Below are positions 10,801-19,266 of a stretch of DNA of 64,000 nucleotides, in pieces (position 1 is the stretch's first letter; each line of letters opens with the position of its first letter). This stretch comes from Pedobacter sp. PF22-3 (GTDB lineage: Bacteria; Bacteroidota; Bacteroidia; Sphingobacteriales; Sphingobacteriaceae): contig NZ_JAPIVP010000007.1 in the NCBI RefSeq assembly GCF_026239555.1, positions 1 through 64,000 on the forward strand, in the 5' to 3' direction. Position numbers and translations under genes: made by a program. The notes under the pieces were generated by a model. That model was not told where the DNA came from. It searched no databases and saw nothing but the letters and a program-made list of their open reading frames with translations.

Positions 10801-13800
10801 TTTATATTAAAATTCCAGTTATAAAAACCATAATTAAAACTGTTCTGCAGATTCGTGTTCCAGTCCATTTGCTTAAGATCGTCCAAACTTGCATCGTAAA
10901 GTGTGGCCACCATTTCGGCCATTTGTTTTTCTCCCTTGTTATTACTGATCTGCAATTTCCAGCTTTCCTTTTCACCTGGCTGTAATTTATCTCGAAAAGT
11001 TAAAAAACGGATATTCAGTTCTTTCTGCGGATCTACAATTTTAACCTGCTGCATGGAGTTGTAAACAATACCCTGATGCACCATGGTAAACTGTACGGCA
11101 AAACCATCTTCAACATTAATTTTTGGTTGTATTTTAACAATGGTCTGTTTCGGCGATAAATTGATCCACACTTTTTCGGCTATGCTATCTCGATAATAAA
11201 CTTCGTAATAAGCCTTGCTGTTCTCTGCCAAACCTGCCAAACGGAATATGGCACTTTCTTTTGGTTTGATCACCGTAACTTCTGGTGTAATCCATTCGCA
11301 GTTTGATTGTATGACTGCTGGCGCTTCATGATAAATTACCAGGTATTTATCTAATTTAACCGTATCATTTTGTCCATTCACAGCCGTTAAGCTGATTTTA
11401 TAATAACTTGGCTTCAGGTCTTTCTTGCTGAAAGTTAAATTTCCAAGGCCATTTTTAGCAATCAGGTTCTGTTTAAATTCAACAGATTTTACCGGCCATT
11501 TGGCTACTTCAAGTTCATTATTATAATCGTCATCAGGAAAGTTTTTGATAAAATCTTCCTTGCTCATGGTATAGTTTTCGGCATAAAACGGGCTTTTGTT
11601 CATCAACCTGGATGGCGCCTGCAACAAGCTCCATTCTGCTTTAACATCAGCTTGAATGGCTTCATGATTTAAATTGGTAACCGAAAATGAGATGCTATCT
11701 GCTTTATTGCTCAAATACACCACTTGTTCTGTGCTGATGTTAAGCATAATGTCTTTCTTTCCTACCGTTAGGTTGATCGTCTTTGAACGGGTTTCTCCAT
11801 TCAAATCTGTGACATCAGCCACAATTTCATAGCTATAATTTGCATTGATATCGGTAGCGCTTGCAAAAAAGGTAATCTCGAATTTACCACCTGCTTTAGT
11901 ATTTGTTTTACCAATAGCTACCTGTTTTCTTTCCGCATTTATCCTTGAGCCATAAATTGCACTTTGTTGCCCGTAGCTGAGCCTGTAATCATACATCAGG
12001 TTCCTGAAAACTTTATAATTTACCTTGGCGTTGCTTACTGAATAGCCCGAAAAAGAACTGGCCTTACCAGCTACTTTAATGCTATCGTTTAATTTATAGT
12101 GTTTATTGGGTTTATCAAAAACCACTTCGAAAGTAGGCCGCTTATATTCTTCAACCTGTACAGCAATACTGCCATAATCGGTTTCAATTTCCATCTGACC
12201 GTTTAATATGCCCATTGGGATGGTAAAAGAGCCTTGGAATGTGCCATAATCATTGCTTATCAACTTCGTTTTGGTAATTTCTTTTCTATTGGCATCATTA
12301 AAAGAAACATCAACGGCCTTATTTGCTGCGATTTTATTTTTTCCGTTCAGGACATTCAGACACAATCCCTTATAATAAATGGTCTGCCCCGGACGGTAGA
12401 TGGGTCTATCGGTAAAAAGAATTACCCGTTCCTCTTCTTCATCTTCGTCATCCCGGTAGCCATTATAATTGTTGATGTTTAATTTCAATTCATCTTTTCC
12501 GAACATCACTACTGCCTGCGACGTATTTCCGTCCGTTTCGTATGTACTGGCATAGCCTTTATCATTGGTTGTAATTAAAGCACCATTAATAAGCTTTCTG
12601 GTACTGTAATCATATCTCCGTTGCTGAATTTTAACATTTTTTAAAGGAGCACCATTATTCAACTGGCTCACAAAATATTCATGTTTATCAATATTACGCC
12701 TGTTAATAACCGCCATTGCCGTAACCTTAAAATTAATGTTGCTATAAACGGTATCGTTCTGTTTGCGGTTAATAGTCTGTGCAATCAAAGTATAACCACC
12801 AAAAGGCAATGGTTCAATTTTATCAACCAAACTGTGGGTTTGATAATCGTCGGTTTTGGGAACAGCAATGGTCCACTGTTTAATTGTTTTATTCTTTCTT
12901 AAAAAAGCTAAAAAATCGGCCCTGTTATTAAATTGTTCATATTCATTTTTAAAGTCGGGCGAATGGTACAACCTCAACTGTACGGTATCAGTATTTTGGT
13001 AAGATAGATATAATTGGCTAGGTTGACCAGGCAGTACAAATTCTTTTACTTTAACCAATAAACTACTACTTTTTATCTCTTCAATTAAATGCCTGGCATT
13101 CTCTGCCCCAATGCTTTTCGGAAAAGTTTTTATTGCGCTGTCGGCCAAAGTAACTGCCTCGATCATGTTTTGTTTACTGGTATCAACAGGCAATTGTGCA
13201 TTTTTATGGATAACGGCCTGTTCGTACAAAATATCAGCAAAAACTTCGCTTTTTGTACTTTCGTCAGCCAACCGGCTTAAAGCGTTATAATATAATTCCT
13301 GACTGTCTCCGGTAAAATGCCCTTGTATAAACTTTAACCGTTTTAAATCCACATCTGCCAGTGTCGAAGAATTTCGGCTGTTCTCATGGAATCTGATCAG
13401 GTTTTTAAACAGCTGTAAAGCCTGCGTTTTAAACGAAGTACTGTCGATAGGTATTGGAATGTTTAAAAATGTCTTTCTGTCTCCAAACCAATCAACATTG
13501 CCCATATCAATTAATTCATCATCATATTGGGTGAGGCCTAGCTGTGTATTACTTAAAACATCGAGGGCACGGTGGGCCATTAGATCGTATAATGTAGGCC
13601 TAAAACTTCTGTATGTTTTATCTCCAGCCAAAACCGCATCTAATGTGTCTATTTTTATCTGTTGTAAAATCTGATGCTCTTTTAACGATAACAGGTAATA
13701 TTTTAATGTTTCATCATTTAGTTTTTTAATGCTCCAGGTCTTAATATCATCTCCAATATCGCCCTGTACCTGTGTACGTTGGTTAATCTGCCATTGGTTC

Positions 13801-14165
13801 TGTTGCAGATAATTCCAGTAAGTTTCGGCTAAAAGCGACTGTAAAATGCTTTTCTCAGGTTGTTTGGCGGTATTAATATCTTTGCGTAAATCGACCAAAA
13901 TCTGATCAAAGGCATTTTCTTCCAGGTAACTTTGAAACATCATGCGGTAAATAACCGATTTAACGAGCAAAGGTAGATTATGGGTTTGACGGGCCTGCTC
14001 ATTTATTTTTTTAATCAAAGTAAGCGCGTCTTTTGGTTTGGCCTGGTTGGCAATTGAATCCACCTTATAAAAATCCGCCAGCGTATATTTATGCTGCGCA
14101 GCAACATCGAAGGAAAACAAAAAGGTAAAAAGAAGTAAAGCGGAGATACGTAATGATATGTTCAT
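7818..14165 (-). CDS. Giant secreted alpha-2-macroglobulin family protein with SusC-like insert
   Basis: A 2115-residue protein beginning with a signal peptide (cleavage near VAAQ, 23). Residues 24-500 hold helical and early macroglobulin regions. The MG2 domain is near 600-700 (LFTDRPIYRPGQTIYYKG). At about 1195-1270 sits a CarboxypepD_reg-like sandwich, followed by VMVVGYGAQKK and LQGRVAGL, elements typical of SusC plug starts. The MG7/A2M domain begins near 1370 (FTIPQSLTRYKMMGF). The thioester motif CAEQ is intact, with C1575 and Q1578, so covalent trapping of proteases is possible. The helical thioester domain and receptor-like end follow. No penicillin-binding partner gene is adjacent, unlike in proteobacterial pbpC loci. 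It likely guards the envelope against foreign proteases. Confidence 0.9.
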   Translation of the reverse strand: MNISLRISALLLFTFLFSFDVAAQHKYTLADFYKVDSIANQAKPKDALTLIKKINEQARQTHNLPLLVKSVIYRMMFQSYLEENAFDQILVDLRKDINTAKQPEKSILQSLLAETYWNYLQQNQWQINQRTQVQGDIGDDIKTWSIKKLNDETLKYYLLSLKEHQILQQIKIDTLDAVLAGDKTYRSFRPTLYDLMAHRALDVLSNTQLGLTQYDDELIDMGNVDWFGDRKTFLNIPIPIDSTSFKTQALQLFKNLIRFHENSRNSSTLADVDLKRLKFIQGHFTGDSQELYYNALSRLADESTKSEVFADILYEQAVIHKNAQLPVDTSKQNMIEAVTLADSAIKTFPKSIGAENARHLIEEIKSSSLLVKVKEFVLPGQPSQLYLSYQNTDTVQLRLYHSPDFKNEYEQFNNRADFLAFLRKNKTIKQWTIAVPKTDDYQTHSLVDKIEPLPFGGYTLIAQTINRKQNDTVYSNINFKVTAMAVINRRNIDKHEYFVSQLNNGAPLKNVKIQQRRYDYSTRKLINGALITTNDKGYASTYETDGNTSQAVVMFGKDELKLNINNYNGYRDDEDEEEERVILFTDRPIYRPGQTIYYKGLCLNVLNGKNKIAANKAVDVSFNDANRKEITKTKLISNDYGTFQGSFTIPMGILNGQMEIETDYGSIAVQVEEYKRPTFEVVFDKPNKHYKLNDSIKVAGKASSFSGYSVSNAKVNYKVFRNLMYDYRLSYGQQSAIYGSRINAERKQVAIGKTNTKAGGKFEITFFASATDINANYSYEIVADVTDLNGETRSKTINLTVGKKDIMLNISTEQVVYLSNKADSISFSVTNLNHEAIQADVKAEWSLLQAPSRLMNKSPFYAENYTMSKEDFIKNFPDDDYNNELEVAKWPVKSVEFKQNLIAKNGLGNLTFSKKDLKPSYYKISLTAVNGQNDTVKLDKYLVIYHEAPAVIQSNCEWITPEVTVIKPKESAIFRLAGLAENSKAYYEVYYRDSIAEKVWINLSPKQTIVKIQPKINVEDGFAVQFTMVHQGIVYNSMQQVKIVDPQKELNIRFLTFRDKLQPGEKESWKLQISNNKGEKQMAEMVATLYDASLDDLKQMDWNTNLQNSFNYGFYNWNFNINNVANPGYLWFLRRDRDYSVISRVYENLNLFGYNYYGGYNSGYRNYISNLQNAKRKSLSKEALKKLVELENGKLIYGVVFDNQGEILPGVQVSIGKKVTTTNVFGIYTIDGKAGETLHFSYIGYKRFSRKIGSKKRIDITLKEDGNALNEVMVVGYGAQKKEMTSAAIQIRGSATLQGRVAGLSAAPPTVEILKSAASVDALPTSRQEVEALKYQKPNITARTNFNELAFFYTQLLTDAKGEIKIEFTIPQSLTRYKMMGFAHTKDLKTATITNELITQKQLAIGINAPRFFRAGDTILLSAKLNNLSGKKLTGNASLALTDALTGKAIQIFEANEKSEKTFEVDNEGNSVLKWTLIIPSGVNAITYKVLAQSGRFSDGEENTIPVLANAMLVTESMPINVRGNTSKTFDFEKLEKSGASKTLRNQSLTFEFTSNPVWYAVQALPYLMEYPYECAEQTFSRFYANSFATGIINSSPKIKTVFEQWKNTNNGEALLSNLEKNQELKSILLEETPWVRSANNETERKKRLAVLFDLNRMTHELKTNFEKLEKMQFNNGAFPWFNGMQEDRYITQHIVLGMGQLKKLKLIDEKAYPNFNAMLNKAIIYLDAKFVKDYKKELTEKRFAYLPLHYLFARSYTNHKNTSADFEKAKDFYLKKLVSEWKTFDTYQLAQAALVLNRNGNHAEARKIITLLSQTAQQNDEMGMYWATNKAGWWWYQSPIETQALLIEAFDEVANDTKAVEEMKIWLLKNKQTNDWQTTKATTAACYALLMKGTDLLSESKEPEITIGGQKLAELQQPNATKEAGTGYQKLSIAGANVKPEMGRVVVKNNNQTIAWGALYWQYFEQLDKITSANTGVKIKKQLFIQKASDKGDVLTPLTTSNVLAPGDLLKVRIEIYCDRDMEYIHLKDMRSSGFEPVNVISSYKYQDGLGYYESTKDASTNFFISYMPKGTYVFEYPLRVTHAGNFSNGITSLQSMYAPEFTTHSAGIRVNVK

Positions 14166-14316
14166 AAGATGAATTGCGTTTTAATATAGATGGACAAAAC
14201 TCAAAAATTCCATAATCTGTTAAAATTTTATCTGATTATGATGCTAATGTAACGATAACCAGATTAAATGTTGCAAGCCGCAAACATTAACGTTTTTAAC
14301 ATTCAAAGCATAACAT

Positions 14317-14324
14317 TATCTTTG
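14317..14324 (+). promoter_or_regulatory. TAnnTTTG -7 box (TATCTTTG) 4 bases before ribH
   Basis: An exact match to the Bacteroidota -7 consensus. Transcription would start at about the ribH ATG (14329), implying a leaderless mRNA. The -33 region is only T-rich, with no clear TTTG. Confidence 0.5.
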
Positions 14325-14328
14325 CTCC

Positions 14329-14820
14329 ATGTCAACACAATTAAAAAATCTATCTGATTTCTCTCACACTACAGTTCCTAGCGGTGCAAACTATAAATTC
14401 GGGATTATTGTAGCCGAGTGGAATGCCGAAATTACCGGTTCATTATACAATGGTGCATTAAAAACCCTGCTAGCCAATGGCGTAGACGAAGAAAATATAA
14501 TTTCTTTATCCGTGCCGGGAAGTTTCGAATTAACAGGTGGTGCAGAAATTTTATTGAGCAAAAGAAGTGATATAGATGCCGTAATCTGCTTAGGTTGTGT
14601 AATCCAGGGCGACACGAAACATTTCGATTTTATTTGTGATGCTGTAGCGCAAGGGATAACCAATGTTGGCATCAAATACAGCAAACCGGTTATCTTCGGG
14701 GTTTTAACTACCAATAACCTTGAGCAAGCCCAAGACCGTGCCGGTGGTAAACATGGCAATAAAGGTGATGAAGCGGCAATTACGGCAATTAAAATGGCCG
14801 ATTTTTCTGCTCAAATTTAA
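14329..14820 (+). CDS. ribH: 6,7-dimethyl-8-ribityllumazine synthase
   Basis: Catalyses the penultimate step of riboflavin synthesis, condensing 5-amino-6-ribitylaminouracil with 3,4-dihydroxy-2-butanone 4-phosphate. The 163 residues include FGIIVAEWN (aromatic residue that stacks on the substrate), SVPGSFELT, GCVIQGDTKHFDF with the catalytic histidine, and GVLTTNNLEQA with the expected phosphate-side residues. No other rib gene is nearby, so the pathway is dispersed, as is common in Bacteroidota. There is no other ATG near the N-terminus and the promoter box lies almost against this one. Divergent from the macroglobulin gene. Confidence 0.95.
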   Translation: MSTQLKNLSDFSHTTVPSGANYKFGIIVAEWNAEITGSLYNGALKTLLANGVDEENIISLSVPGSFELTGGAEILLSKRSDIDAVICLGCVIQGDTKHFDFICDAVAQGITNVGIKYSKPVIFGVLTTNNLEQAQDRAGGKHGNKGDEAAITAIKMADFSAQI

Positions 14821-14931
14821 ACTTGCAGTTTAATAATTATTTGTAACTTAGCGGTTTAAAATTATCAGACCAAATGAAATATTATGACTAGTTCATCATA
14901 GCTTCATTACCATTGAAACAAACTTAAACAG

Positions 14932-15054
14932 ATGAAAAAAGTAGCCATTTTATTATTGGCGGTGTTTTGCACCATTACCATTTTAGAATCTTGTTCTTCT
15001 AAGCTTTGCCCAGCTTACGGATCTTATCCTGAAGGAAGACGCAGAAGAAACTAA
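14932..15054 (+). CDS. Tiny lipoprotein, 40 residues
   Basis: This small frame starts MKKVAILLLAVFC and has a lipobox-like SC at residues 20-21, so the mature product would be only about 20 residues, ending in GRRRRN. The arginine-rich end and second cysteine (C26) suggest a short surface or periplasmic tether. It lies 111 bases after ribH and 83 before ytxJ on the same strand. No function is recognised. Support comes from the clean signal sequence and position; conservation would need to be checked. Confidence 0.6.
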   Translation: MKKVAILLLAVFCTITILESCSSKLCPAYGSYPEGRRRRN

Positions 15055-15137
15055 TCTATCTCATTTTTCATTTTCAGGTCATTTGCAGAACTTTATTTAA
15101 CTGCAATTGTTATTCTGTAAATAATATCATAAATATC

Positions 15138-15470
15138 ATGACTTGGGTTAACTTAACTTCAACAGAACAGCTTGACGAGATCAAGAATGCAAGCGGTTTT
15201 AGTCTAATTTTTAAACATAGCACGCGTTGTTCAATTAGTTTAATGGCTAAAAGGAACTTCGAATTCGATTGGGATGTTATTCCGTCAGAAACAAAACTGT
15301 ACTTTTTAGATTTAATTAGCTATCGTGATATTTCTAATCGGATTGCAGAAGTATTTCAGGTAGCACACCAATCACCTCAGATTTTGTTGATTAAAAATGG
15401 AGATTGTGTACTAGAAGCATCGCATAGTGATATTTCGGCGGATGAAGTTGCAGAAGTGATCGCGGCATAA
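15138..15470 (+). CDS. ytxJ: YtxJ-type monothiol bacilliredoxin
   Basis: A 110-residue thioredoxin-fold protein of the YtxJ (DUF2847) family. It is named for bacillithiol systems, in which a single cysteine removes bacillithiol from proteins. The active-site block FKHSTRCSIS places that cysteine at C31, with no second cysteine. The pattern FLDLISYRDISNRIAEVFQV then HQSPQILLIKNG gives the cis-proline strand. Bacillithiol use is known in many Bacteroidota, so the assignment fits. No bshA/B/C gene lies in the window. A strong terminator follows immediately. Confidence 0.88.
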   Translation: MTWVNLTSTEQLDEIKNASGFSLIFKHSTRCSISLMAKRNFEFDWDVIPSETKLYFLDLISYRDISNRIAEVFQVAHQSPQILLIKNGDCVLEASHSDISADEVAEVIAA

Positions 15471-15486
15471 CCATAAAAAATTCACT

Positions 15487-15523
15487 AAAAGGGTATTCAA
15501 GTTATTGGATACCCTTTTTTTAG
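15487..15523 (+). terminator. Intrinsic terminator after ytxJ
   Basis: AAAGGGTAT and ATACCCTTT form a stem separated by a 14-base loop and are followed by a run of T. It lies 17 bases after the ytxJ stop codon. Confidence 0.8.
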
Positions 15524-15531
15524 TATAATTC

Positions 15532-15875
15532 GTTTTTTAAGAAAAGCTGCAACTCTGTATCTGTCAGTAGTGTTCCGAAGGGCACTACGGATTGCAGCAT
15601 AGAAAAGAGTCTCCGACTCGCGCTTTAACATTGAGTTAAAAACTCAATATCATTCACCAATTCGTAGAGACGCTACGCTTAACTCTACGAACAGACATGT
15701 TTTTTAAGAAAAGCTGCACTTCTGTATCTGTCGTATCTGTCCGTAGTGTTCCGAAGGGCACTACGGATTGCAACATAGAAAAGAGTCTCCGACTCGCGCT
15801 TTAACATTGAGTTAAAAACTCAATATCATTCACCAATTCGTAGAGACGCTACGCTTAACTCTACGAACAGACATG
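15532..15875. repeat. Two tandem copies of a ~170-bp repeat
   Basis: Copy one spans 15532-15698 and copy two 15699-15875, nearly identical. The second has a 9-base duplication (GTATCTGTC) inside. Each unit contains short inverted segments such as CGTAGAGACGCTACG and TTGAGTTAAAAACTCAA. No reading frame of note; it fills the ytxJ-mqo gap. Confidence 0.85.
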
Positions 15876-15884
15876 GCTAGCAAC

Positions 15885-15914
15885 AAAAAAGGTCTCGGTT
15901 TATACCAAGACCTT
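15885..15914 (-). terminator. Intrinsic terminator after mqo
   Basis: On the minus strand AAGGTCTTGG pairs with CCGAGACCTT around a short loop and is followed by a run of T. It lies about 22 bases past the mqo stop. Confidence 0.8.
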
Positions 15915-15936
15915 ATAAAATCCATATTTGCTATAG

Positions 15937-17454
15937 CTAAGCTACTACCGTATTTTCTATTTTCAATACTTTCGATGTTCTTGTTCTGGTTTCTTTGCAC
16001 AGTTCAGGATCCTGCGCAAGCGATTTTCCATAAGTAGGAATCATTGCCTTAATTTTTGCCTGCCATTCATCAGTCGCTAAATCATCAGCAAAACAACGGT
16101 TTAACAAGTCAAGCATGATAGAAACTGCTGTTGAAGCACCAGGTGATGCACCCAACAAGGCTGCAATAGAACCATCAGCGGCACTTACCACTTCTGTACC
16201 AAATTCTAAAATACCACCTTGTTTCTCATCCTTTTTAATCACTTGAACGCGTTGACCAGCATATTCCAGTTCCCAATCTTTTAATTCGGCTGTTGGCAAA
16301 TATTCTTTCAACGCCTCCAACCTATCTTCCGGCGATTGCCTAACCTGCTCAATTAAATATTTTGTTAAATCGAGGTTATGTAAGCCTGCCGAAATCATTG
16401 GACGGATATTGTTAAATTTTATCGATTTTGGCAAATCCAGGAATGATCCATTTTTAAGAAATTTAGTAGAAAAACCTGCATAAGGTCCAAACAATAATGC
16501 CTGCTTACCATTAATCATACGGGTATCCAGGTGTGGTACCGACATGGGTGGCGCACCAACAGCGGCTTTACCGTAAACTTTAGCATGGTGTTTTCTGATA
16601 ATTTCTTCGTTGGTACATTTTAACCATTGTCCACTAACCGGGAAACCGCCAAAACCTTTTCCTTCAGGAATATCAGATTTTTCTAACAATGGTAATGACC
16701 CACCACCAGCACCAATAAATACAAATTTGGCTACACGTTTGCGCTTGTCTCCGCTTTCCAGATCTTTAACCTTTACAATCCAATTGCCATCTTTATTCTT
16801 TTTAAGATCTCGGATTTCGTGGTTGAAATACAGGTTAACATTGCTTTCTTCCTTTAAATGGTTAAACATATCACGGGTTAAACTACCAAAGTTAACATCG
16901 GTACCCAAATCCATTTTTGTAGCCGCAATTTTTTCACCTTTTTTACGGCCGTCCATAATTAAGGGTGCCCAGCTTTTTACAAGTTCAGCATCCTCTGTAT
17001 ATTGCATGTCGCTAAACAGATCGCATTGCGTTAATGCATCGTAACGTTTTTTAAGGTATTCTACATTCTTTTTACCCCAAACAAAACTCATGTGAGGAAT
17101 GTTGCGGATAAAATTACCAGGATCAGAAACCAGTCCCTTGTTCACCAGGTATGACCAAAATTGTTTAGAAACTTCAAAATGTTCTGCAATTTGAACAGCC
17201 TTTTTTATCTCGATAGTGCCATCTTTATTTTCGGGCGTGTAGTTTAACTCGCAAAAAGCAGAATGTCCCGTTCCAGCATTATTCCATGCATCAGAACTTT
17301 CTGCTGCCGCAATATCTAAACGTTCGTAAATTTCTATGCTTAAATTAGGCTCTAATTGTTTTAATAAAACACCAAGGGTCGCACTCATGATGCCAGCCCC
17401 TATTAAAATTACATCAACGTCAGTTTTGCCAACTGTCTTTTTCTTTTTTGTCAT
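15937..17454 (-). CDS. mqo: Malate:quinone oxidoreductase
   Basis: An FAD-dependent peripheral membrane enzyme that oxidises malate to oxaloacetate and passes electrons to quinone, bypassing or supplementing NAD malate dehydrogenase. The FAD Rossmann motif VILIGAGIMSATLG is at residues 15-28, followed by EIYERLD. The Mqo signatures ESSDAWNNAGTGHSAFCELNY and GASPGASTAVSIMLDLL are present. The 505-residue length is standard. The start at 17454 leaves a leader of about 14 bases after a TAAATTTG promoter box. Monocistronic, with its own terminator. Confidence 0.96.
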   Translation of the reverse strand: MTKKKKTVGKTDVDVILIGAGIMSATLGVLLKQLEPNLSIEIYERLDIAAAESSDAWNNAGTGHSAFCELNYTPENKDGTIEIKKAVQIAEHFEVSKQFWSYLVNKGLVSDPGNFIRNIPHMSFVWGKKNVEYLKKRYDALTQCDLFSDMQYTEDAELVKSWAPLIMDGRKKGEKIAATKMDLGTDVNFGSLTRDMFNHLKEESNVNLYFNHEIRDLKKNKDGNWIVKVKDLESGDKRKRVAKFVFIGAGGGSLPLLEKSDIPEGKGFGGFPVSGQWLKCTNEEIIRKHHAKVYGKAAVGAPPMSVPHLDTRMINGKQALLFGPYAGFSTKFLKNGSFLDLPKSIKFNNIRPMISAGLHNLDLTKYLIEQVRQSPEDRLEALKEYLPTAELKDWELEYAGQRVQVIKKDEKQGGILEFGTEVVSAADGSIAALLGASPGASTAVSIMLDLLNRCFADDLATDEWQAKIKAMIPTYGKSLAQDPELCKETRTRTSKVLKIENTVVA

Positions 17455-17472
17455 CTTAGTTTAAAGGAGTTA

Positions 17473-17480
17473 CAAATTTA
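17473..17480 (-). promoter_or_regulatory. TAnnTTTG -7 box for mqo (TAAATTTG)
   Basis: An exact consensus match 18 bases upstream of the mqo start. No convincing -33 TTTG is visible. The remaining gap up to 17838 is AT-rich and shows nothing else. Confidence 0.45.
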
Positions 17481-17838
17481 GAATGATTTTAAACATAGCA
17501 CGAATTTTAAGTCATTAAATCTTAAAAAATTGCCTAAAAATTAGAAATATTTTCTTTTTTCAAATAACTTATAATCAAATTTTAATCCAAAAAACAGTTT
17601 GAATACGAACAAGCAAAAAAAGACATTAGCCGCTTATTAAAAGCCAATTATTAACTTGCTAATCGCACCACCCATTCCTTTAAAATATTTGCCATTTTAT
17701 TCATAAATGACTAAAAAAAATTAAATTTCGACAACAAATCCAGTCGTTTTACAGACGAAATGATGAAGAATCTATAATTCTGATTTTTTTCCAATCCTAA
17801 AATGTTAGTTTTATAAATCTATTTGCTTAAAACATAAC

Positions 17839-19140
17839 ATGAAGAATTTAGTTTTATTTTGCACCATACTATTTTTAGCTGCCTGTTCTGGCGAAAAAAC
17901 CGATCAGCTTTTGCTCGAACTCGACAAAAAGAAACTGGCCGAAAATATTAACTACGATAAGATCACTTTTTATAAGTTTGCTAAAATAGCTGTCCGCTCA
18001 ACTGCTGTTCAGGACACTACCCAGCCCGAGTATCAAAAATTCAGCAAACAGGCGCAAAGTGTTGTTCGAACCTTAAATAAAGTGAACGGGCATGGAAATG
18101 AAAACATTTCTGTAATAGATGCCCTAAGAATGTATAAAGAATATCGATCGGTTAAACAGTTTGTGAAAGAAACCGACGAAGATGTTTTCCCTCTCTTAAC
18201 TGCTGGACTTATTGCCATGAATAACCGAGCAAGAACCCCTGCTCCCTTTTTTAAAGATTTTAACAAAGCCTACTATCAAAACATAGAACATGCCATTTTA
18301 AGCATGGCTGTGTTAACTACAAGAGATTTAGGGCAGCCTTTTGCATTATACGAATGTTCTAAAACCCAGCCCGAGCTACTTGATGACTGCGAAATTAAGA
18401 CCTTGCTCGAATTTGTCCGCGGCTTTTTATTTTTTGGCAATAACCTATTTTATCTTTCAGAAGATGGCCTTTCCAGAAACATTAAATGGCTGGATAAAAA
18501 TGAGAAGATTCCGCTACCTTATACAAAGTCATTCTTTGGCTGGAGCCATTTAAATGATGCGCAAACCCACGTTGCTTTTCATAGTATGAATTACCTTTTC
18601 AGAGGCTTTGACCGCATGAGGATGGAGCGAAAAATTGACGAAGAAAGATCGCTCGAAGATTTTGAAGCTTTTTTAAACGATATGAATAAACTAGGCGTCC
18701 AAAACGAACTGGTTTGGGGAATAACAGCTTATTTGAATTTAAAGAGAGAGAGGCCCGAGAAATCACTTCCGGCATTGGAAAAATTGAGCAAAAGCCCTTT
18801 ATTTTCTAACAGCGAGCGCGAAGCCATACAACAAACGATAGTTTACGTAAAAGACCGCAAGTCAGACAAGGCTTTAACCAATGTGTATGATAAAGCATTT
18901 ATCGGCAAAATTGCGACTAAATACATGATCGAGGTACTTTCGAAAATAGATTGGGAAAAACTGATGAAACAGCAGGGTGTTCCTTATACCGAAGAGGTAT
19001 TTGCCGGCATAGATAAGTTTAAAACACTTTCCAATGCTGTAAGTCAATATACTCAGCCTTCAACGTTAGAAAATAGCAAGAAAGAAATTGGCAAAAAAGG
19101 CAGCGAACTCCTTGAAAAAGCTAAAGGATTGTGGAATTAA
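17839..19140 (+). CDS. Uncharacterised lipoprotein
   Basis: A 433-residue lipoprotein with signal peptide and lipobox LAAC at residue 16. The mature part is largely alpha-helical and charged, with no domain I recognise. The C-terminus (about 400-433) is lysine/glutamate rich (KKEIGKKGSELLEKAK). No transmembrane segment follows the anchor. Its position between mqo and msrA, on the opposite strand from both, gives no functional link. Presumably anchored in the inner or outer membrane. Confidence 0.7.
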   Translation: MKNLVLFCTILFLAACSGEKTDQLLLELDKKKLAENINYDKITFYKFAKIAVRSTAVQDTTQPEYQKFSKQAQSVVRTLNKVNGHGNENISVIDALRMYKEYRSVKQFVKETDEDVFPLLTAGLIAMNNRARTPAPFFKDFNKAYYQNIEHAILSMAVLTTRDLGQPFALYECSKTQPELLDDCEIKTLLEFVRGFLFFGNNLFYLSEDGLSRNIKWLDKNEKIPLPYTKSFFGWSHLNDAQTHVAFHSMNYLFRGFDRMRMERKIDEERSLEDFEAFLNDMNKLGVQNELVWGITAYLNLKRERPEKSLPALEKLSKSPLFSNSEREAIQQTIVYVKDRKSDKALTNVYDKAFIGKIATKYMIEVLSKIDWEKLMKQQGVPYTEEVFAGIDKFKTLSNAVSQYTQPSTLENSKKEIGKKGSELLEKAKGLWN

Positions 19141-19166
19141 TTGCAATCGCCATGATAAGTTATGAG

Positions 19167-19247
19167 ATTCGTCATTCCCAACTTGATTGGGAATCTTACT
19201 ACATTATACATGCTTATAAGATTCCCGCATATGCGAGAATGACGAAT
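19167..19247. repeat. Palindromic intergenic repeat (CGTCATTC...GAATGACG)
   Basis: Arms ATTCGTCATTC (19167-19177) and GAATGACGAAT (19237-19247) are exact complements; inner parts GGGAATCTTA and TAAGATTCCC also pair. Half copies occur at 7407-7436 and 61402-61425. It lies between convergent genes and may also end their transcripts. Confidence 0.75.
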
Positions 19248-19266
19248 ACACTGGAAACCTCCCCTA

